From Atopobium sp034113385 (lineage in GTDB: Bacteria; Actinomycetota; Coriobacteriia; Coriobacteriales; Atopobiaceae), in assembly GCF_034113385.1 (NCBI RefSeq), contig NZ_JAXEXL010000007.1:1-15884 (forward strand): a stretch of DNA of 15,884 nucleotides. The letters run 5' to 3'. Positions 8,295-14,582 of the stretch are shown piece after piece. How positions within the stretch are numbered: position 1 is the stretch's first letter; the number at the start of each line of letters is the position of its first letter. The position numbers and the translations under genes were made by a program. The notes beneath the pieces are model-generated. The model was not told where the DNA came from. It searched no databases and saw nothing but the letters and a program-made list of their open reading frames with translations.

Positions 8295-9071
8295 TTAGAA
8301 GCGCAAACCAAGGCAGGACAGACCACCATCGAGCTTACGATACTCGGAAGTATCCACCACAATGGTTTTATAGCCAGCATCCTGAACAGCCTTTAGCACC
8401 GTGGGGTATCCTTCTGCAACAATAACGGTACCGTTCATCCAAATGCAGTTGGCACCATAGGCTTCCTCTTCTGGAACCACAATCTTGTTGTATTGCGCAA
8501 ACTCGGGTTTATCGATAAACTCGCCGGAAACCAGCATATTGTTATCTTCGATGTAGTTAACGCCCGTCTTAAGATGTAAGACCTTCTCAAGAGGAACTTC
8601 TACGCATGTAAGACCCCATTCTTCTAGAATGGCAGCAAACTGACGAATACCCTCTTCATTGGTGCGCTTAGACCTACCAACATAGAAGGTGTCTCCAACC
8701 ATCATGACATCTCCGCCTTCAAGCGTACCAGGAGAAGTAATGTGGCGGATCTTGTCATAGTCAAAGAAACGATGCAGTACGGGCTCAAGGAGCGCCGCTT
8801 CCCCGCGACGGCTATCCGCACCAGGGTTATCTACAATAACGCCACAACGCGTAATAACGCAGGTATCCTCTACAAAGCAGCTGTCTGGATATTCCTCAGA
8901 TGCCGGCAAAACCGTTACATCTACACCACAGCGGGTCAACGCATCGATGTAGTCATTATGCTCTTCGAGGGCACGAGCATAGTCAGGCTTGCCCAGCTCA
9001 GGAGCAGAGGTAATGCCATCAAGCAAAGAGTGGCTCGGACGACGAACAATACAGTGCGTAAACTTGGTCAT
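8295..9071 (-). CDS. Dimethylarginine dimethylaminohydrolase-like guanidino hydrolase
   Basis: A 258-residue enzyme of the amidinotransferase/arginine deiminase superfamily. DDAH converts asymmetric dimethylarginine or monomethylarginine to citrulline plus the methylamine. Catalytic residues sit exactly four positions after those I recall for Pseudomonas aeruginosa DDAH: E118 in TLEGGD, H166 in LHLKTG, and nucleophile C253 in GGLSCLGLRF. R89 (SRRGE) and R136 (GRSKRTN) match the substrate-carboxylate arginines. The DSCFVED motif lies at 63-69. The length fits DDAH (about 255) rather than arginine deiminase (about 400). I place the start at the ATG ending at 9071, with GGAAAGGGG upstream; an open frame 40 codons longer has no such site. 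It shares the strand with the antiporter-like permease and diverges from a GntR regulator. No ornithine carbamoyltransferase or carbamate kinase is in the window. A related guanidine substrate is possible. Confidence 0.88.
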   Translation of the reverse strand: MTKFTHCIVRRPSHSLLDGITSAPELGKPDYARALEEHNDYIDALTRCGVDVTVLPASEEYPDSCFVEDTCVITRCGVIVDNPGADSRRGEAALLEPVLHRFFDYDKIRHITSPGTLEGGDVMMVGDTFYVGRSKRTNEEGIRQFAAILEEWGLTCVEVPLEKVLHLKTGVNYIEDNNMLVSGEFIDKPEFAQYNKIVVPEEEAYGANCIWMNGTVIVAEGYPTVLKAVQDAGYKTIVVDTSEYRKLDGGLSCLGLRF

Positions 9072-9099
9072 GTTATAACCCCTTTCCTCAAGAACTACC

Positions 9100-9128
9100 A
9101 TAAGAATTACTTCAAACTGCGGTATCAA
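9100..9128 (-). promoter_or_regulatory. Candidate promoter of the DDAH-like gene
   Basis: On the minus strand TTGATA (complement of 9123-9128; 5 of 6 to consensus) is followed after 17 bases by TCTTAT (complement of 9100-9105; 4 of 6). Transcription would begin about 20-25 bases ahead of the ATG. A second possible pair, TTGTAT-17-TTATAT, overlaps the palindromes at 9283-9320 and would give a leader of about 200 nt. Confidence 0.4.
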
Positions 9129-9212
9129 TGTCCTCATGCACCCACGTTCTGTTTGGATTGCACGTAGACATTGCATCTGCACGTTCAACATATCGTGAGC
9201 GTGTAACTGTCA

Positions 9213-9240
9213 TGTACACTGTGAACTTGAGCGGTATAAT
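9213..9240 (+). promoter_or_regulatory. Candidate promoter for the GntR regulator gene
   Basis: A perfect TATAAT at 9235-9240 is preceded after 16 bases by TGTACA (9213-9218, 4 of 6 to TTGACA). Start of transcription near 9247 would place the palindromes at 9283-9302 and 9309-9320 inside the leader. Other AT-rich -10-like sequences closer to the gene (for example TATAAA at 9292) cannot be excluded. Confidence 0.4.
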
Positions 9241-9282
9241 TTGAGCTGTAAACGGCTTAAATAGTATGATTTACCTTTACTT

Positions 9283-9302
9283 TTTTGTTTATATAAACAA
9301 AA
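9283..9302. promoter_or_regulatory. 20-bp perfect palindrome, probable regulator operator
   Basis: TTTTGTTTATATAAACAAAA reads identically on both strands. It sits in the divergent region between the DDAH-like gene and the GntR/FCD gene. Its core GTTTATATAAAC is partly repeated at 9325-9336 (GTTTATATACAT), suggesting a related half-site. Binding by the adjacent regulator is inferred. Confidence 0.55.
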
Positions 9303-9308
9303 TTGTTG

Positions 9309-9320
9309 ATTGTATACAAT
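9309..9320. promoter_or_regulatory. ATTGTATACAAT palindrome, GntR/FadR-type operator candidate
   Basis: A perfect 12-bp palindrome with core TTGTATACAA, which resembles the TNGTNNNACNA style of operators bound by FadR-subfamily GntR proteins. It lies six bases right of the 20-bp palindrome and 37 bases ahead of the regulator's own start, fitting autoregulation and control of the divergent operon. Confidence 0.6.
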
Positions 9321-9357
9321 TTGCGTTTATATACATCCAATGGAGGTGCGCACAGAC

Positions 9358-10011
9358 ATGCCACAAGATAGATACCTCTCCCTCAAAGACCATGTGTATG
9401 CTCACATTGCCAATCTCATTAACGAGGGCATGCTCAGTGAGTTTGAGCACATTAGCGAGCAAAGCATTGCAGACGCTCTTTCGGTAAGCCGCACCCCCGT
9501 TAGAGAAGCTCTTATGCAATTGAGTGATGAGGGCTATTTAGAGCGCGTTCCTCGCAAGGGTTTTGTGGTTCGTGGCTTTGACGAATCTGCTGCGCGAGAA
9601 GTGTTTGAAATCCTCGGCCCCTTGGATGGCCGAGCAGCCCTTCTTGCTGCGGGACGTATGAGTGATAATGACATTGCGCAGCTGAGTTTCTTATGTAATA
9701 GCATGCAACTAGCTATAAACAGTGGACTGTATGACAGATACGATGACCTGCAACGCGAGTTCCATCAGACGTATGTATGTAAATGTGGTAACTCTCGCCT
9801 CTCTAACTACATAGAGGAACTCAACCGCTTTTTTATGAAGCGCGCGTATTTGCAAGAAGACCCAGAAATCCTTGAAGCTAACGCTCGCAAAGCCAATAAA
9901 GAACATGCCCATATAGTGGCACTATTTAAAAAGCGTGATGGCAGTGGTCTGCAAAAGTATATTCGTGATGTGCACTGGTCTTTAGATAACGCTAAGTACT
10001 TGTCGTGGTAA
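9358..10011 (+). CDS. GntR family transcriptional regulator with FCD domain
   Basis: A 217-residue cytoplasmic DNA-binding regulator of the FadR subfamily. The winged helix occupies about residues 8-72, with the helix-turn-helix at 33-55 (SEQSIADALSVSRTPVREAL) and the wing near ERVPRKGFVV. The rest is the all-helical FCD effector domain. Of the usual Asp-His-His-His metal positions, H136, H183 and H206 are present, but the first ligand appears to be Q132 instead of Asp. Metal binding may therefore be altered or absent. I chose the ATG at 9358 because GGAGG lies 11 bases upstream; a frame open from 9310 lacks a site. The divergent DDAH/permease operon and intervening palindromes make it the likely controller of that operon, perhaps sensing arginine or a methylarginine. 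The ligand is inferred. Confidence 0.88.
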   Translation: MPQDRYLSLKDHVYAHIANLINEGMLSEFEHISEQSIADALSVSRTPVREALMQLSDEGYLERVPRKGFVVRGFDESAAREVFEILGPLDGRAALLAAGRMSDNDIAQLSFLCNSMQLAINSGLYDRYDDLQREFHQTYVCKCGNSRLSNYIEELNRFFMKRAYLQEDPEILEANARKANKEHAHIVALFKKRDGSGLQKYIRDVHWSLDNAKYLSW

Positions 10012-10028
10012 AGAAGACAAGTTTTTTT
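9998..10028 (+). terminator. Intrinsic terminator overlapping the 3' end of the GntR gene
   Basis: ACTTGTC (9998-10004) pairs with GACAAGT (10016-10022) around an 11-base loop containing the stop codon. Seven Ts (10022-10028) follow. It isolates the regulator transcript from rnpB. Confidence 0.8.
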
Positions 10029-10048
10029 CAACTAAAGCCACGAGGGTT

Positions 10049-10077
10049 TTTCGATAAACGCTTGAGCGTGGTACAAT
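10049..10077 (+). promoter_or_regulatory. rnpB promoter
   Basis: TACAAT at 10072-10077 is a good -10 and sits seven bases ahead of G10085, where the P1 helix of RNase P RNA begins. The -35 region 17 bases upstream (TTTCGA, 10049-10054) is weak. The -10 is supported mainly by its exact position relative to the RNA 5' end. Confidence 0.6.
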
Positions 10078-10084
10078 CGCTAAC

Positions 10085-10452
10085 GCGAAGTGAGCTCGAC
10101 GATCGCGGGGGCAGCAGAAGCTGCTCATGAGGAAAGTCCGGGCTCCACAGGGCAGGATGCTGGCTAACGGCCAGGCGGGGTGACCCGACGGAAAGCGCCG
10201 CAGAAAAGAAGACTCCCACTGCTTGCTTGCACATACGCTCGCAAGTAAGAGAAAAGCTGAAACGGTAGTGTAAGAGACTACCAGCGTCGTAGTAATACGA
10301 CGGCTTGGCAAGCCCCATCCGGAGCAAGCGCAAATAGGAACGCTATGATGCTGCCCGCAGAGCGTTCGGGTTGCGTGCTAGAGGGCGTTGGTAACAACGT
10401 TCGTAGATAAATGATCGTCCTTGACAGAACCCGGCTCATAGGCTCACTTCGC
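10085..10452 (+). ncRNA. rnpB: RNase P RNA (M1 RNA), bacterial class A type
   Basis: The catalytic RNA of RNase P, which trims the 5' leaders of tRNA precursors, about 368 nt. The universally conserved 5' P4 region GAGGAAAGTCCGGGC begins at 10129, and the 3' partner ACAGAACCCGGCTCATAGGC begins at 10424. The ends pair as the P1 helix: GCGAAGTGAGC at 10085-10095 with GCTCACTTCGC at 10442-10452, a perfect 11-bp helix that fixes both boundaries. The TAGATAAATGATCGTC stretch before the 3' P4 strand is also typical. Class A is inferred from overall length and layout. The short reading frames crossing it are not genes. Confidence 0.97.
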
Positions 10453-10472
10453 ACTTTTACCAAGCCAAACTC

Positions 10473-10492
10473 TTGTTGCTTTTTGTTGCTTT
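10473..10492 (+). repeat. Tandem 10-bp repeat downstream of rnpB
   Basis: TTGTTGCTTT occurs twice in perfect tandem, giving two T-rich runs. It begins 20 bases after the P1 helix. It may help RNA 3' end formation, but there is no hairpin directly before it apart from P1. Confidence 0.7.
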
Positions 10493-10648
10493 TTCTAAGC
10501 TTGTTGTGCCAGTTTTGGTATCAGCCTTTTATTTTTATACAACTTTACAAAGTTTTCTCTATTCTTTTCTATAAATGTTAGTAATATTATGACAAAATAA
10601 TCATATACACGTTCGTGCATATTGAGCCATCAAAAGAAAAGAGAGTTT

Positions 10649-12010
10649 ATGGGTAAGCGATTTGTTGTTATTGGTGCAAACCACGCGGGTATTGCTTGTG
10701 TTAACCAGCTTCTTGCGCTCAATCCCGATGATGAGATATACGTATTTGACCGTAACTCAAACATCAGTTTTTTGGGATGCGGAATGGCACTGTGGATTGG
10801 CAATCAAATTACTAAGGGAGAAGGGCTTTTTTATTCCAGTAAAGAGGACCTTGAAGCCAAGGGTGCCCATGTTTACATGGAAACCACTGTTGATTGTATA
10901 AATTACCAGGCAAAAACCATTACCTATCATCAAAACAAGAGTGACGATTCACAGAAGCTTCCTTTTGATAAGCTTATTATCGCCACTGGTTCCTCCCCTA
11001 TTATTCCATCCATTCCTGGCATTGACCTTGCCTACATCCAGCGCGCAAAACTTTTTCAAGATGCTCAGCTTGCTGTAGAGCAAATTGCTCATGATGAACA
11101 TATTCGCAACGTTGTAGTTGTGGGTGCTGGCTATATTGGTGCTGAGCTCGCAGAGGCTTACGAACGCGTTGGTAAGCGGGTTGTTCTCATAGATGCACTA
11201 GATCGTATTTTGGGCACTCATTTTGATAAAGACTTCTCTGACGTTATGAAGACGCGCCTTGAATCTCATGGTATTACCGTAGCACTTGACCAAAAGGTAC
11301 AGGCTTTTGAAGGTGATAACCAGGGTCGTGTTTGTCGCGTTGTTACTAATCAAGAAGCCTTTGACGCCGATCTTGTTATGATGTGCATTGGCTTTAAGCC
11401 TAACAATGAGCTGGGCGCCAATAAACTTGAGCTCTTTAGTAATGGCGCCATTTTGGTAGATGCCAAACAACAAACGTCGGTACCTGATGTGTATGCCATT
11501 GGAGACTGCGCTACCATCTACGATAACTCGCTTCGCGCTACCAGCTACATTGCATTGGCTACCAACGCTGTGCGCTCTGGCCTTGTTGCAGCCTTTAATG
11601 CAAGCGGTGTAGAGATTCCTTCTTTAGGTGTACAGGGTTCCTCTGGCTTATGCCTCTACGGTCTTAAAATGGTTTGCACTGGTCAAACGGTTAGTACCGC
11701 AGCGGAGCATGGCATCGAGGCAGAGATGTGCGAGTATACCGCCAAGCAAAAACCCGGCTTTATGGATGAGGCTGGCGCTAACCCAGAGGTACATATGCGC
11801 ATTGTATATCGCAAAGATGACCATAGCGTCATTGGCGCACAACTTATGAGCGAGCATGATATGTCCGCTGCTCTTCATATGTTCTCTTTGGCCATCCAAG
11901 AGCATGTAAGCATTGAGCACATTGCGTTGTGTGACATTTTCTTTATGCCTCACTTTAACGAGCCGTATAACTACATTACTATGGCTGCTCTTTCTGCTGT
12001 TAAGCTATAA
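10649..12010 (+). CDS. nox: NADH oxidase, water-forming type (FAD/NAD(P)-disulfide reductase family)
   Basis: A 453-residue cytoplasmic flavoprotein that reduces oxygen to water with NADH, regenerating NAD+ and removing oxygen. The FAD-binding VVIGANHAG lies at 6-14. The single redox cysteine C44 sits in ISFLGCGMALW, the form found in streptococcal-type Nox enzymes. The second FAD element ATGSSP is at 111-116, the NAD-binding GAGYIG at 158-163, and the C-terminal FAD contact YAIGD at 280-284. The C-terminal PHFNEPYNYITMAA is typical of Nox. NADH peroxidase or CoA-disulfide reductase are near relatives and not fully excluded, but the FLGCG context and tail favour oxidase. I prefer the ATG at 10649, with purine-rich AAGAGAG just upstream; a TTG nine codons earlier is also open. 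It is monocistronic, between rnpB and a strong terminator. Confidence 0.87.
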   Translation: MGKRFVVIGANHAGIACVNQLLALNPDDEIYVFDRNSNISFLGCGMALWIGNQITKGEGLFYSSKEDLEAKGAHVYMETTVDCINYQAKTITYHQNKSDDSQKLPFDKLIIATGSSPIIPSIPGIDLAYIQRAKLFQDAQLAVEQIAHDEHIRNVVVVGAGYIGAELAEAYERVGKRVVLIDALDRILGTHFDKDFSDVMKTRLESHGITVALDQKVQAFEGDNQGRVCRVVTNQEAFDADLVMMCIGFKPNNELGANKLELFSNGAILVDAKQQTSVPDVYAIGDCATIYDNSLRATSYIALATNAVRSGLVAAFNASGVEIPSLGVQGSSGLCLYGLKMVCTGQTVSTAAEHGIEAEMCEYTAKQKPGFMDEAGANPEVHMRIVYRKDDHSVIGAQLMSEHDMSAALHMFSLAIQEHVSIEHIALCDIFFMPHFNEPYNYITMAALSAVKL

Positions 12011-12053
12011 GCATTACAGGTAGATAAAATCTACTCGTAGGATGGTTTTTCTG

Positions 12054-12091
12054 AATAGTGGCAAGTCCTTTTTGGGACTGCCACTATTTTG
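12054..12091 (+). terminator. Intrinsic terminator after nox
   Basis: AATAGTGGC (12054-12062) pairs with GCCACTATT (12080-12088). An inner AGTCC/GGACT helix past a one-base bulge extends the stem, with a T-rich loop and trailing Ts. A smaller hairpin, GTAGAT-AAA-ATCTAC (12020-12034), precedes it without a T tract. Confidence 0.82.
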
Positions 12092-12140
12092 TTGCAGGTA
12101 AAGCACCTAATGTTACACGCATCATCCTCGTATCAAACTA

Positions 12141-12152
12141 GAACACTTGTAC
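12141..12152 (+). promoter_or_regulatory. LexA-box-like site 1 (GAACACTTGTAC), overlapping the -35
   Basis: It matches the Gram-positive/actinobacterial SOS box GAAC-N4-GTTC in seven of eight fixed positions. Its left flank CTAGAACA is identical to site 2, exactly 40 bp downstream. It overlaps TTGTAC (12147-12152), the probable -35. Confidence 0.6.
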
Positions 12153-12175
12153 TGTTTATTTCTACATGCTATCCT
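12147..12175 (+). promoter_or_regulatory. Promoter of the radical SAM repair cassette
   Basis: TTGTAC (12147-12152) and TATCCT (12170-12175) are separated by 17 bases, placing the start near 12182, inside LexA site 2. The two LexA-like sites thus cover the -35 and the start site, a layout expected for SOS repression. Confidence 0.55.
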
Positions 12176-12177
12176 TA

Positions 12178-12195
12178 CTAGAACATTTGTTCTAG
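12178..12195 (+). promoter_or_regulatory. LexA box (SOS operator) ahead of the radical SAM cassette
   Basis: CTAGAACATTTGTTCTAG has 8-bp perfect arms around TT and contains an exact GAAC-N4-GTTC core, the SOS box of Bacillus and Actinobacteria. It lies 14 bases ahead of the GTG start and only two bases ahead of the GGAGG ribosome binding site. Confidence 0.8.
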
Positions 12196-12208
12196 ATGGA
12201 GGCACGCC

Positions 12209-13603
12209 GTGGACACTATGTCAAAGCTAGAGATTCTTGCAGAAGCCGCACGCTTTGATGTAGCCTGCACCTCTTCCGGTTCCAATAGAAGCACTAAAGC
12301 GGGCAAACTAGGTACCACTCACGCTGCTGGCTGCTGCCATAGTTTTACAGAAGATGGCCGTTGCATTACCCTACTTAAAGTCCTTATGTCAAACGCTTGT
12401 AGCTTTGATTGTGCCTACTGCGTTAATCGTAAGAGTGCAGCCTGTGCTCGCGCCACGTTTACCCCGCGTGAGCTCGCGGAACTTACGGTTGAGTTTTACA
12501 AGCACAATTACATTGAGGGCTTATTTTTATCATCTGGCGTATTAGGTACAGCAGATGCCACGGTAGAGCGCATGATTTGCTGTTTGCATATCTTACGAGA
12601 AGAGCTTCAGTTTAACGGCTATATTCATACCAAAATTATTCCAGGAACCAGTCCTGAGCTCGTGGATAAAGTTGGCAGATTATCAGACCGCTTATCAGTA
12701 AATCTAGAGTTGCCGAGCGCACATGCTTTATCCACCCTCTGCCCTGATAAAACCCCTTCTTCGGTTTTGGCACCCATGGCTCTGATTCATACCAAACGCA
12801 CGGAAGAAGAGATGCTTCTCCTTGCAAGCACACACAACACAAGAAGCATAAGACAGCGTCACATTCGTAAAAAGAGTAGCCCCAGAGGCTCTGAACGTGC
12901 ACTTATCTCCAATGGGGCTTGCTATACCCTGTCCTCACAAAAGACTTCTCGCATAGGAAGTTCTCTGAGAAGTTTTGCTGCTGCTGGACAATCTACCCAG
13001 ATAATCGTAGGAGCAAGTCCTGAGGACGATAATCACATCCTTAAGCTATCGAGCTCACTCTATAGAAAGTTTGATCTTAAGCGCGTGTTTTTCTCTGCCT
13101 ATATGCCCATGTTGGAAGACGAGCATCTGCCAGAACTTGGTACTCCTGTTCCGCTACGTCGTGAGCATAGACTGTATCAGGCAGATTGGCTTATGCGCTA
13201 TTACGGATTTGAAGCTGATGAGCTCGTTAGTCCTGATGCACCTTGGCTTGATTTAGAGATAGACCCCAAGCTTGCTTGGGCACTTAATCATATAGACCAC
13301 TTTCCTCTTGAGGTAATGGATGCATCGCTGGAGGATTTGCTGCGCGTTCCTGGTGTTGGCCCTGTTGGTGCCAGGCGCATATTGCAGGCACGGCGCACTA
13401 CGTTACTGAGCTTTGATGATCTTAAGCGTATGCATGTAACGCTTAAACGTGCTCGTCACTTTTTAACCTGTAATGGCAAGCGTGACCCTCAAAGTCCACT
13501 TGACTCGCAACTCATTAGGCAGCGGGTGGTGAGTGATGCCACAACCAGTCCCTACAATCAAAGAAGAAAAGAGCTTGAAGAACAACAGCTCAGATTGTTC
13601 TAA
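12209..13603 (+). CDS. Putative DNA modification/repair radical SAM protein (TIGR03916-like)
   Basis: A 464-residue radical SAM enzyme. The 4Fe-4S motif is C64-x3-C68-x2-C71 (CSFDCAYC), preceded by a Cys/His-rich stretch (CCHSF at 42-46). LFLSSGV follows at 105-111. AGQSTQIIVGASPEDD at 259-274 and KRVFFSAYMP at 291-300 are hallmarks of the uncharacterised family TIGR03916. A helix-hairpin-helix at about 374-395 (LLRVPGVGPVGARRIL) implies DNA binding. The family, usually about 400-420 residues, occurs paired with TIGR03915; its reaction is unknown and a repair role is inferred from links to uracil-DNA glycosylase. Residues about 195-255 look like a Ser/Arg-rich insertion. GTG is chosen as start because GGAGG lies six bases upstream; an ATG three codons later is too far. 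SOS control is suggested by two LexA-like boxes. The 3' end overlaps the partner gene by 68 nt. Confidence 0.87.
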   Translation: MDTMSKLEILAEAARFDVACTSSGSNRSTKAGKLGTTHAAGCCHSFTEDGRCITLLKVLMSNACSFDCAYCVNRKSAACARATFTPRELAELTVEFYKHNYIEGLFLSSGVLGTADATVERMICCLHILREELQFNGYIHTKIIPGTSPELVDKVGRLSDRLSVNLELPSAHALSTLCPDKTPSSVLAPMALIHTKRTEEEMLLLASTHNTRSIRQRHIRKKSSPRGSERALISNGACYTLSSQKTSRIGSSLRSFAAAGQSTQIIVGASPEDDNHILKLSSSLYRKFDLKRVFFSAYMPMLEDEHLPELGTPVPLRREHRLYQADWLMRYYGFEADELVSPDAPWLDLEIDPKLAWALNHIDHFPLEVMDASLEDLLRVPGVGPVGARRILQARRTTLLSFDDLKRMHVTLKRARHFLTCNGKRDPQSPLDSQLIRQRVVSDATTSPYNQRRKELEEQQLRLF

Positions 13604-14477
13604 CTCCTCATGCACGCATGAACTATCTGAAGAGGCTCAAAGACTTGTTGCAACAATCAATTGCAACAGCAGCAGACAACAACACATAGTATTGGTCTGC
13701 AAGCCATCGCTTGAGTCCATCCTTGTCACCGTTGCACTCACGTACTATGCGCAACTACACGGCCAGTATGTTCGTCTGAGTTTAGAGAAAGACTGCCAGC
13801 TACAACTAGATGAAGTACCAATTGGCCCCATAGACGGATTACAGGATTTGCACTTAGTAGAACGCCTTATCACACAATTACAACGTTTCTACGGACAGCC
13901 AACACGATACCTTCTTGCTTATGCCTGCAGCTATGACGACCCTGCTATGCCTCAAGCAGTCTATGAGTGGGCACGCATGGTTTTACACTATAAAGAGCAA
14001 TCACAAACCCTACTTTCAGCAGTACAAACAGAAGCATTTTTAAAGTATGCCCGTAGAGGATGTACTGAGTGTGAACATGCACGGCAGTTTATTCGCATGA
14101 GCAAAATGGAAGACGGTTCATACTTTGCACGTTTTAGCTGCAAAGCAAATGTGCTACCCCTGGTAGCATCCTATTTTGCAGGACGCTTACGCACAGAAAA
14201 CTTTGCCATTGTTGACCCAAGCCATGGAGTGGCACTTATTCATACAGCTGGAAATATGCGCTGTAGCGTAATTCTATTGGACGAGGCACTCTTGCAAGAA
14301 CTCTTACATACCAAACAAGTATCTAATGAAGAGCACTACATTCGTTCTCTGTGGAAGACCTTTTACAAAAAGGTTGGCTTTAGTGAGAGAGGCAAAGTTG
14401 AGCGAGGCTATGACCTACGCACACACTGGATGGCCAAACGATTTTGGAGTGGTTTGCATGAGCTTGAGCCACAATAG
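13536..14477 (+). CDS. TIGR03915-like putative DNA metabolism/repair partner (DUF4130)
   Basis: A 313-residue cytoplasmic protein matching TIGR03915, the obligate partner of the radical SAM protein encoded upstream. The recognisable core runs from about residue 49 to 310. It includes F-I-R-M near 185, YFARFSCKANVLPLVASYFAGR at about 196-217 (family: ...I.P..N.LPLLA.HF..R), and FAIVDPSHGVALIHTAG at 223-239. The end, LWKTFYKKVGFSERGKVE...MAKRFWSGLHEL (272-310), is the conserved basic C-terminus. In a share of relatives this protein is fused to a uracil-DNA glycosylase domain; here it stops without one. The first 48 residues are a polar Ser/Asn/Glu-rich extension. ATG 13536 has GGTGG six bases upstream and overlaps the radical SAM gene by 68 nt; a TTG at 13575 is the next choice. 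Translational coupling is likely. Activity is unknown. Confidence 0.82.
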   Translation: MPQPVPTIKEEKSLKNNSSDCSNSSCTHELSEEAQRLVATINCNSSRQQHIVLVCKPSLESILVTVALTYYAQLHGQYVRLSLEKDCQLQLDEVPIGPIDGLQDLHLVERLITQLQRFYGQPTRYLLAYACSYDDPAMPQAVYEWARMVLHYKEQSQTLLSAVQTEAFLKYARRGCTECEHARQFIRMSKMEDGSYFARFSCKANVLPLVASYFAGRLRTENFAIVDPSHGVALIHTAGNMRCSVILLDEALLQELLHTKQVSNEEHYIRSLWKTFYKKVGFSERGKVERGYDLRTHWMAKRFWSGLHELEPQ

Positions 14478-14522
14478 ATACTCCCCATACAGCCTTGTAG
14501 CAAACACAAAACTGATAGTGCA

Positions 14523-14552
14523 AAGCCCCGCGAACCTAGGTTCGCGGGGCTT
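14523..14552. terminator. 30-bp perfect palindrome, bidirectional terminator
   Basis: A GC-rich perfect palindrome (arms AAGCCCCGCGAACCT and AGGTTCGCGGGGCTT, no separate loop sequence) lies between convergent genes. It can form the same hairpin on either transcript. The arms end in TT, followed by CTTGATG (plus) and TGCACTA (minus), so both T tracts are short. Confidence 0.8.
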
Positions 14553-14582
14553 CTTGATGAGTACTTACCGTTTGCAAGCTCT

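Noticed and set aside
8295..9071. Arginine deiminase (arcA) assignment
   Set aside because: The protein is about 258 residues and follows DDAH spacing of catalytic residues; arginine deiminases are about 400 residues.
9072..9280. Long leader of the DDAH-like gene as a riboswitch (for example a guanidine sensor)
   Set aside because: No conserved riboswitch motif was recognised, and a closer promoter candidate at 9100-9128 gives a short ordinary leader.
9982..10463. Open frames of 60-109 codons on the minus strand across rnpB
   Set aside because: The region is explained by RNase P RNA with conserved P4 strands and a perfect P1 helix; the frames have no protein-like features.
10582..10609. Possible peroxide- or redox-regulator operator upstream of nox (TATGA...TCATA inverted repeat)
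   Set aside because: Five-base AT-rich arms do not match PerR, Rex or FNR consensus sites well enough.
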